In this document: positions 16,665 to 22,098 of the stretch, piece by piece
Layout of the letters: every line of letters starts with the position of its first letter
Position numbering within the stretch: the first letter of the stretch is position 1
Source of the DNA: Acrasis kona
Taxonomy: Eukaryota > Heterolobosea > Eutetramitea > Acrasida > Acrasidae
Assembly (NCBI GenBank): GCA_026419775.2
Contig: JAOPGA020000271.1
Location: forward strand, 1-22,098
Length of the DNA: 22,098 bases
Direction: 5' to 3'
Notes under the pieces: model-generated
Database searches by the model: none
What the model saw: only the letters and a program-made list of their open reading frames with translations
What the model was told of the DNA's origin: nothing
Translations under genes and position numbers: made by a program

Positions 16665-17320
16665 TTTTTGTATAAATCGCATTCTGCGAAAAGCTTTATT
16701 AGAATAAATTTACATATTTATAAATGACTCTATACAGCCGAAGGCCCGCCTAGCTTGGCGGATTTGATGGCGTGTGTTGCGCAACACGCGTGCCAGATGG
16801 AGTAAGAGGTCTCCATCAAAATGGTTGATATCTTCTTCAACACTTGGAGTGGCTTTTTGACTGGTATCTTACTAGAAAAACGCTTAACTACATCCATACT
16901 AGTGTAACTAAGTAGACTAGCATAAATAGTAGCTTTACGCTTGTCAGTCATAAGATGTTCGTCAAAATCAAAACCACTCTGGTACAGTGTAAATGGAAGA
17001 CCCCATAATTTAAATGAGCCTTTTATAAGTGAACCTGGCAGCATGTTGCTGCGAATCAGTTCATTAATTGATCGCATTGCATCATATGTGTATGGCAAGT
17101 TTCTGTGACAATTTAAAAGAACATAGGATTGGTCCTCATGTTGCAAACAACACCTTGGGCATTTGGTGTTGATTATTTGATTCTTGTCGTCCCAATACTG
17201 CATTTTAGAGAGTGTGCAGAGTTGATTGGAATGGAGACAGAGGAGGAAGATCTGTTTGGGTCGCGACATAAGGTTGGTGTTGACGCTGGCTTTGATATTA
17301 TATTCATCATGGAGAATATT
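16665..17320 (-). mobile_element. LINE A, 5'-truncated insertion within LINE B
   Basis: A 656-bp insertion flanked by the direct repeat GGCAGTCACTGGCTTT (16649-16664 and 17321-17336). On the minus strand it encodes the C-terminus of a LINE ORF2: NILHDEYNIKASVNTNLMSR, a zinc-ribbon-like CPRCCLQHEDQSYVLLNC (zf-RVT type; a Tyr where the family usually has His), then KLWGLPFTLYQ and HLMTDKRKATIYASLLSY, ending GGPSAV and TAG at 16730. The 3' UTR holds CTAATAAAGC, a hairpin TCGCA-GAA-TGCGA (16677-16689) and a short A tail next to the duplication. The coding part is unbroken, so insertion is young relative to LINE B. Confidence 0.85.
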
Positions 17321-17336
17321 GGCAGTCACTGGCTTT
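17321..17336 (+). repeat. Target-site duplication of LINE A, right copy
   Basis: GGCAGTCACTGGCTTT, identical to 16649-16664. It marks the truncated 5' end of LINE A. Confidence 0.85.
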
Positions 17337-18035
17337 ATGAATTATTGTGAATTCTTGATCGCAATCTGGGCATTTTAAAGTCTGTTTTTTACATGATTAA
17401 TCTATCAAGTCTAGCTTTGATCAGATTTTTACTGTGCTTGTTTGGTAGTTTGGTGTTCCAAATATCTTTGGTGTATACAGAATTACCCAATACTTGTTTA
17501 ATTGCAGGTTTATATTCATATACAATCTCTCTAATTTCTCTTTCATTAGTTCATTTTGTATACGTGTGTGTACAATTTTTTGGATATTGAAACATAGGTG
17601 CCCTTTATAGGTCCAGAAGAAATCTTTGTAGAACTTTCTAATAATAAAAATTAGATCTAATTCCTTCCCATTTTCCCTTCCATCCGCACAAATCTCATCG
17701 GCTTTGATGTTATATTCCCAATCTGAATGACCCCTAATCCAACTAAGAGTTACTTTAATGTTCTTCTTTCTTGCAATATTCCAAAATACTTTCCCAAGCA
17801 ACCCGCATTCTTTTGTATTCTCCTTCATTCTACTAGCTGTTTGGTTGTCAACTTTTATGACTAGTTTTGAATTTTTCAGAGTGTTTAACGCAGTAATGAC
17901 TGCCGTCGCCATCTCGGCTAGTGTAGAGCTGGTTGTTCCAGGGATATTGAAACTGACTGCGCCTAATTCGACATTGAGGGCATCCGCAAAGGGTTGTCTC
18001 TTATGCATTGAAGAAATTGCAACAAGCAAATATAG

Positions 18036-18917
18036 ACTGAAGAAAATTCAAATTTTTATTTGGTTGATGTAATAACCAAAATAAACAACACGAAAGAGCA
18101 CTTCTTTAAATTTTTCAACGCATACAAGATCCTGGCAGAGACCTCAAAGACATTTAACATCGCAAATTTGAACAACAATGAGGTGAGATTCTTCGTTGAT
18201 GATGATCAATATAAGAGTGCCATCTCTAACCAAGGTGCACTCATCAAATGGCTAATAACCAAGTACAATCTCACCGGTGAATCAAACAAGAAGACCAAAA
18301 TCACAGCAACAGAAGAAATGTCCAAAACTGGTAAACCCTACACTTTGGGTCGCTTGACACTGTGCAAACCCGAAAATAAGGCGAAGCTTGAGGGTCAGGT
18401 AGCTCATAATTCCCAGTTGGACATTAAAATGACCTTCTGGAAAAAAAGAATGATCAACAACAACAACAAAAACAAAAACAACAACAACAACTACATCAAC
18501 AACAACAAAAACTCCAATATACAGGAAAATGAAGAGTTCATTAGTCTTGTGAACAGAGTGGGGGACTTGGATAGGGTTAGGTGAAATCAAAGCCGCAGAA
18601 CTGGAGACCAGAAAGTCGAAAAGGTTGTTAGGGAGGTTGCCAAAGTCAGAACCACCCTTCAGGCGCGTATGGACAAGAGCAACGCGCTGTCAGCCCAATT
18701 ACTAGCCGCTTTAGGCAAGTTTAACGGGCCAAACGGAGCCAATCAGGCAAAGTTTGCTCAGGATGAGGAAGAGGCAACCGGGGATGGGAGTGAGATTCCC
18801 AAAGGATCATCAAAGAGACCAAAGAGCAGCAGAGATGACAATGAGTACACTCCAGACAGCGACAATAATGATGTGGATATGTCAATCAATGAGGTGCCAA
18901 AAAGAAGCAAGCTCTGA
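18036..18917 (+). mobile_element. LINE ORF1-like coding remnant, Asn-rich
   Basis: The plus strand is open without an ATG from a TAG just before 18036 to 18584, then continues in the same frame past one TGA to 18917. The N-terminal part (KEHFFKFFNAYKIL, then FNIANLNNNEVRFFVDDDQY) resembles, by pattern only, the RNA-binding PRE_C2HC-like region of LINE ORF1 proteins. A CAACAA-type microsatellite (18449-18520) codes an Asn run. The distal part is helical (KVEKVVREVAKVRTTL) and then acidic/Ser-rich with KRPKSS, ending PKRSKL. It meets the truncated 5' end of LINE B head to head. The ORF1 role is inference; an unrelated host gene fragment remains possible. Confidence 0.4.
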
Positions 18918-18937
18918 AAAATATATCATGGCAATGA

Positions 18938-19348
18938 ACATCTGCTGAGAGAGTCGATCATTCCATTGTTGAGTGCAGCTGCTAGATCAGCGGTGCTTGC
19001 TCCTCTTAGAAAGCCTCTTTGATTTGGGGATTGTATTTTCATTGTTCCAATTGCGTTAGTTAATCTATTGTTGTAGATCCTTGTGAAGAGTCTATATATG
19101 AGCGGCAGGACTGCAATAGGTCGGTAGTTTATGATGTCTAGTCACCCTTTATAATTTTCAGTTTTTAGAATCAGGGCTACGTATGCCTTTTTGCAATCTG
19201 ACGGTAGTGTTTCGCGTCCACATAAGATATTGGTGAAGGAGTCGCATAATACTTTTATGGTGAACGGCCTGGATTTAAGAATTAGATCTTTTGAAATATT
19301 CCAACCATCCATTCCTGAAGTATTTGTACCGCTTTTACAAAGTGCTAC
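18938..19348 (-). mobile_element. LINE reverse-transcriptase fragment (RT motifs 0-2)
   Basis: Minus-strand translation gives the front of a LINE reverse transcriptase: KSGTNTSGMDGWNISKDLIL (the G-DGW entry motif), LPSDCKKAYVALILKTEN (RT block 1), then after one TGA INYRPIAVLPLIYRLFTRI (block 2) and SPNQRGFLRGASTADLAAAL (block 2a). The catalytic YxDD block is absent, since the piece ends at about 18938. It lies between two plus-strand ORF remnants. Whether it belongs to LINE A or B cannot be told. Confidence 0.75.
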
Positions 19349-19376
19349 TAAATAAAATAAAATAAAATAAAACGGT
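19338..19376 (+). repeat. LINE B-like 3' tail joined to the RT fragment, with (AATAA)n
   Basis: CAAAGTGCTACTAAATAA (19338-19355) is the exact 18-bp 3' end of LINE B (minus strand 16443-16426), here on the opposite strand and followed by four AATAA-type units. It abuts the 5' limit of the minus-strand RT fragment. Confidence 0.7.
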
Positions 19377-19440
19377 ATACTTTATTAAACTTTGGTGATG
19401 AGTCACTAGTAACTCTTGTCTTTGTCGGGGATATGCATGA

Positions 19441-20256
19441 CCCGTTCACCCCTTCTCCTTGCAGTCTCTGGCAGTCGGAAACGAACCAGGAGATAGTGAC
19501 TACATTTTGAAAGGACCGCACAATCGCCAAATCAACTACTTTGCAAAAGACCCCTTCAAGACACAGGACAAAGAGAAAGAACAACCAACAAAAGAATACA
19601 TCATCACATGCGAAATCAAAGGAAACAGAGGCCAAGCTGAAACACTCCTCAAAGAATTCCAATCCAAACACAACTGTGGCCCCCTCACCCTTCAAGACTC
19701 AGGAAAGAAGAAAACCTTAGTCTGCGAAGATATTAAGACCCTTATGATTATCACAGAAAAAGGAATCTTAAAATCCAAAGACATGAACTGCCACATCTAA
19801 CTACAGGGCACCATCCCCATCAACCTCCAAACCGCCATAAAGGAATACAAAAAGGAAAACAAAATTGAAGAATCCCCAATTACCATAGACTCGGACCCTG
19901 ACTCGCCAACTCATTCCGACTACTCAAGCTCCATCTCTACATCCTCCGTAAGAACTCTCCCCCGAAACTCAAAGAACCAAACCACAAATCAAACACCCTC
20001 ACCCCCCCCCAAGGATACAACCACCCCATCACCCTCCTTATAACGTCTAAGAACTCCAACAGTGAAAGCTCAAAAAATCAAAGACAAATCCGACTCCGGC
20101 AATCAATCCTCCAAATCTTCCAAATCTTCCAACTCATCTGAAGGCAAAAGAAGAAGAAGAAAAAAGCAGAAAAAGAACAAAGGCAGCAAAAAAATGAAAG
20201 TGTCCCCCTCTACACCCCAGCTCACCATGAAGCAATATTTCCAGAGACGAGATTGA
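19441..20256 (+). mobile_element. Lys-rich ORF with C-terminal PIP box, probably retroelement ORF1; two in-frame stops
   Basis: One frame runs from 19441 to TGA 20256, broken only by TAA at 19798 and 20041. The first 110 residues (YIITCEIKGNRGQAETLLKE, GPLTLQDSGKKKTLVCED, ILKSKDMNCHI) look like a small alpha/beta domain, perhaps RNA-binding. Then follows a disordered Ser/Pro/Thr part, a strongly basic run (GKRRRRKKQKKNKGSKKMK) and, at the very end, QLTMKQYFQRRD. The last fits the PCNA-interacting PIP consensus QxxMxxYF (codons 20218-20241). A splice-acceptor-like tract, TTCTCCTTGCAG, sits at 19451-19462. Assignment to a LINE ORF1 or accessory protein is inference from neighbours and composition; a decayed host gene for a PCNA-binding protein is the alternative. 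Confidence 0.4.
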
Positions 20257-21257
20257 AAATCATGTTCATGGCATGATAGCGTTGATGAAAATAATTATCA
20301 ACAAGTACAAAGCGGAGGAGCCTCTGGCCAATACAGGCCTGTTTGACCTGCTTTAAGCCTACCTTCGAGGAATAGTTGACCCCTGGTAATGATTAAAGCT
20401 GCCAGAGACCATTAGGAGAAGGGCGCAACGGCTATGCACATCCCCGTCGACTACATAAAGTTCTAACCTACTTTAAAAAATCCTCCAATAAATTTATACC
20501 TTTTTTTATTTTTATTTTTTATTTGTTATTTCAAGGAATGATATTTTTCTATCGAGTTCCTGGAAAGTACTTTTAAAGAAGGACAAGACTAGAATGGTAA
20601 TTTTTTTATTTGATTGAGAAAGTGTCTGTTTATTACCGTTATAAATGAACCAAATTAACTCTTCTTCGGTCCCAAAAAAAAGTTTCCTTCTATCGATGTA
20701 TTTTATTGTCCTGAGTTCATACAACCCCACTTTGTCTCAGAAAATATGTATGTGGGCATCGATGCCCCTGCTTGAACACCAAGGGGTGGAGAATTGACCT
20801 TTCACTAATTTGGTAGAGGAAAACAAATTTGGAATTAAATTTTATATATTTATAAATTATCGCAGATATAATAAATGACATTTATTTACTATGGAATATA
20901 GAAACATTGTACGCTGTTTGTTTAGTGTCATTTAAAAACCAACGACCAGTTTACCAGTACCATAACTTTATATTGAGAACAAAATAAATGGATAAAGAAG
21001 AAAATTGTAGATAAGTAACCAAGTATACATCTCTGTAGTTGTGATTCCTATCTTTGTTGACTTGAAAGGGTTGGCATGGATAGGACCATTGAGAACGACT
21101 CTTGACCTCTGATGCAGCTGTTGCGTTGGAAGTCACTAATGCTGTAATTCCCCCCTCTACTGAGAATATGCAAAACAGTAGTGACAGAGAATGTGTACTT
21201 ATGTTTTACTGTTACAGTTTAGACATGTGTGAAAGGAACATTTTTTGGATAGAAGAG
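20257..21257. other. Intergenic kilobase with A/T tracts and palindromes
   Basis: No recognised gene. Contents: a short plus-strand open stretch after the PIP ORF (ENHVHGMIALMKIIINKYK, about 20256-20354); a minus-strand 70-codon open stretch 20739-20512 (GLYELRTIKYIDRRKLFF) directly followed by an A-rich minus-strand tract (20502-20525), perhaps a retroposed scrap; a perfect 14-bp palindrome GGGCATCGATGCCC (20754-20767) beside CCCCT/AGGGG; and an imperfect 33-bp palindrome at 21103-21135. The right terminus of the piggyBac element should lie here, but I cannot place it. Confidence 0.4.
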
Positions 21258-22098
21258 TTAAAAGATACGTTTGTATTGGTGGTATGACATGAAGCATTTG
21301 GCATGTAATTTTACTTTGCACCCTGGACAATAAAAGCTCGTTTTACTGTGCTTATTGGTACCGGCAATCTTGTTACAGTATTCACAGCGGCCGTCTTTCT
21401 TTGCTGGATGTGGGTGGTGCATATATCTTGCTGAGTGTTTGTGTAGATTTGCCCAAAGATTTTGAGCAAATAAGAACTTCTGTAGAAATTCGACTTGTGT
21501 TAGAGACATACATCTATCAGCATCCTTCTTGTTTGTTGCTTGGCTTGCTGTTTGATGTTTCCAAATGATCCATGCATTCACCAATGCTGTCTTGTAGCTG
21601 TGAAACATGAACGCACGTGTCCACTTGTTCTTGTGGTGAGGAAAAGGAAGGTAGGCATTGATCCATGCATCTGCTTTATCGACTGACAACATACACTGAT
21701 TGTAATCATGTGCAACTGATGGCTTTTCTGACTTTTCACCTTTGTGCGACCCAGAAGAGGAGTGATTAGAAAGAAAGTTGCATCTTTTGCTATCACAATA
21801 AGAGTATGCAGCCAGCTCATCCTTGTAATTCAAGAACGTATACTGTCTACTTTCAACTGTTTCTTCAAGCTTGTTTTGCATACCACGTGAGAACAGCCAA
21901 GTAGGTCTATTACCTCGGACAGTACATGTATGAAGTACATTCATTTCACAAAGCTTCAAAGACAGATCTAGTGATGAGTAGTAATTGTCAAAATATAAAA
22001 CATAACTTTGACCATTGTCTTTTGGAAGATCCTCAGCAAAGTCCACAACAATTGATTTTACATCTGTTTTGCGACATGATGCAGCTCCTCTATAAAAA
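21258..22098 (-). mobile_element. piggyBac-family transposase, C-terminal part (runs off the window)
   Basis: The frame is open from the right edge to the stop at 21258 (about 280 residues visible). Family marks: VLYFDNYYSSLDLSLKL (the DNxYxS block with the second catalytic Asp), TCTVRGNRPTW (the GTxRxNR block), HDYNQCMLSVDKADAWI (the YNxxMxxVDxxD block with the third Asp), KWTRAFMFHSYKTALVNAW, and a Cys-rich end, CEYCNKIAGT with FYCPGCKVKLHAKCF, the zinc-binding C-terminal domain that contacts element ends. No lesion appears in the visible part, so the transposase could be functional or domesticated; its N-terminus and first Asp lie outside. piggyBac elements insert at TTAA, but no TTAA-flanked inverted repeat was identified on this side. 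Confidence 0.85.

Larger units (their letters stand above)
16426..18045 (-). mobile_element. LINE B, 3' portion: RNase H and C-terminal zinc motif, interrupted by LINE A
   Basis: Non-LTR retrotransposon remnant on the minus strand. The 18029-17421 part encodes an RNase H domain: AEMATAVITAL (catalytic Glu), VIKVDNQTA (Asp) and LSWIRGHSDWEYNIKADE (conserved W-GH and AD block); the first strand with its Asp is missing, so the copy is 5'-truncated near 18045. After two frame shifts near 17400-17440 comes a zinc motif, LKCPDCDQEFTIIHKASDC, which is cut by LINE A and resumes beyond it (CHQSKHFFKEAAQ) to a TAG at 16506-16508. The reading stays open across the duplicated target site, which shows that the insertion hit coding sequence. 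The 3' UTR ends CAAAGTGCTACTAAATAA at 16443-16426. An RNase H followed by a CCHC motif is typical of LINE clades such as I, R1 and LOA. Confidence 0.75.

Noticed and set aside
16730-18029. RNase H domain taken as evidence of an LTR retrotransposon or retrovirus-like element
   Set aside because: The RNase H is followed by a Cys/His zinc motif and a short A-rich tail, insertion is 5'-truncated with a variable duplication, and no integrase, protease or LTR is seen. This is LINE structure.
18282-18590. Minus-strand Val-rich open frame
   Set aside because: It is the complement of the CAACAA microsatellite that encodes the plus-strand Asn run.
21103-21135. Imperfect 33-bp palindrome as the piggyBac terminal repeat
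   Set aside because: No TTAA lies beside it and the partner end is outside the window, so the claim cannot be supported.
20951-21287. Two overlapping opposite-strand open frames starting MTSDAA and MTSNATA
   Set aside because: Their similar starts come from the imperfect palindrome at 21103-21135; neither has protein character beyond it.

Overview
The window looks like nuclear DNA of a free-living protist. It is AT-rich, uses the standard code, is gene-dense on its left half, and has very short spliceosomal introns (42-43 nt) that I could place from reading frames alone. Ankyrin-like repeats of the LLxDxRxxPs type, a GluR0-like glutamate receptor and a putative ciliary protein point to a heterolobosean such as Naegleria or Acrasis. 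That assignment is inference, not proof.

Left half (1-11.8 kb), host genes: the 3' end of an unknown gene (+); an F-box/ankyrin-like protein (-); a three-exon ionotropic glutamate receptor without an amino-terminal domain (-); a decayed WD40 gene (+); a membrane-anchored fusion of an alpha/beta-hydrolase-like domain to an FAD-dependent fumarate reductase (+); a small GPI-anchored, mucin-like protein with duplicated Cys units and RxRR cleavage-type sites (+); a PH-domain coiled-coil protein (-); a FAM227-type protein, probably ciliary (-); and a two-exon, apparently intracellular chymotrypsin-fold serine protease (-). These genes are single units, not an operon. Several sit tail to tail with only tens of bases between them.

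Right half (11.8-22.1 kb), a transposon graveyard: a frameshifted unknown gene (-), an Arg/Ser-rich frameshifted gene (-) facing a decayed Q/N-rich gene (+), a DDE transposase fragment of the IS5/Harbinger-like group (+), and debris of at least two non-LTR retrotransposon (LINE) families. One LINE (A) is 5'-truncated, bounded by a 16-bp target-site duplication, and sits inside the C-terminal coding part of another (B). A reverse-transcriptase fragment, two LINE ORF1-like or accessory ORFs, and a piggyBac transposase running off the right edge complete the window.

The most useful new observations are the covarying 3' hairpin in the LINE A tail, the nested LINE insertion with its duplication, the inverted LINE tail at 19338, a C-terminal PCNA-binding (PIP) motif on a Lys-rich retroelement-like ORF, the hydrolase/fumarate reductase fusion with a lost nucleophile, and the missed short exons and introns of the receptor and protease genes.
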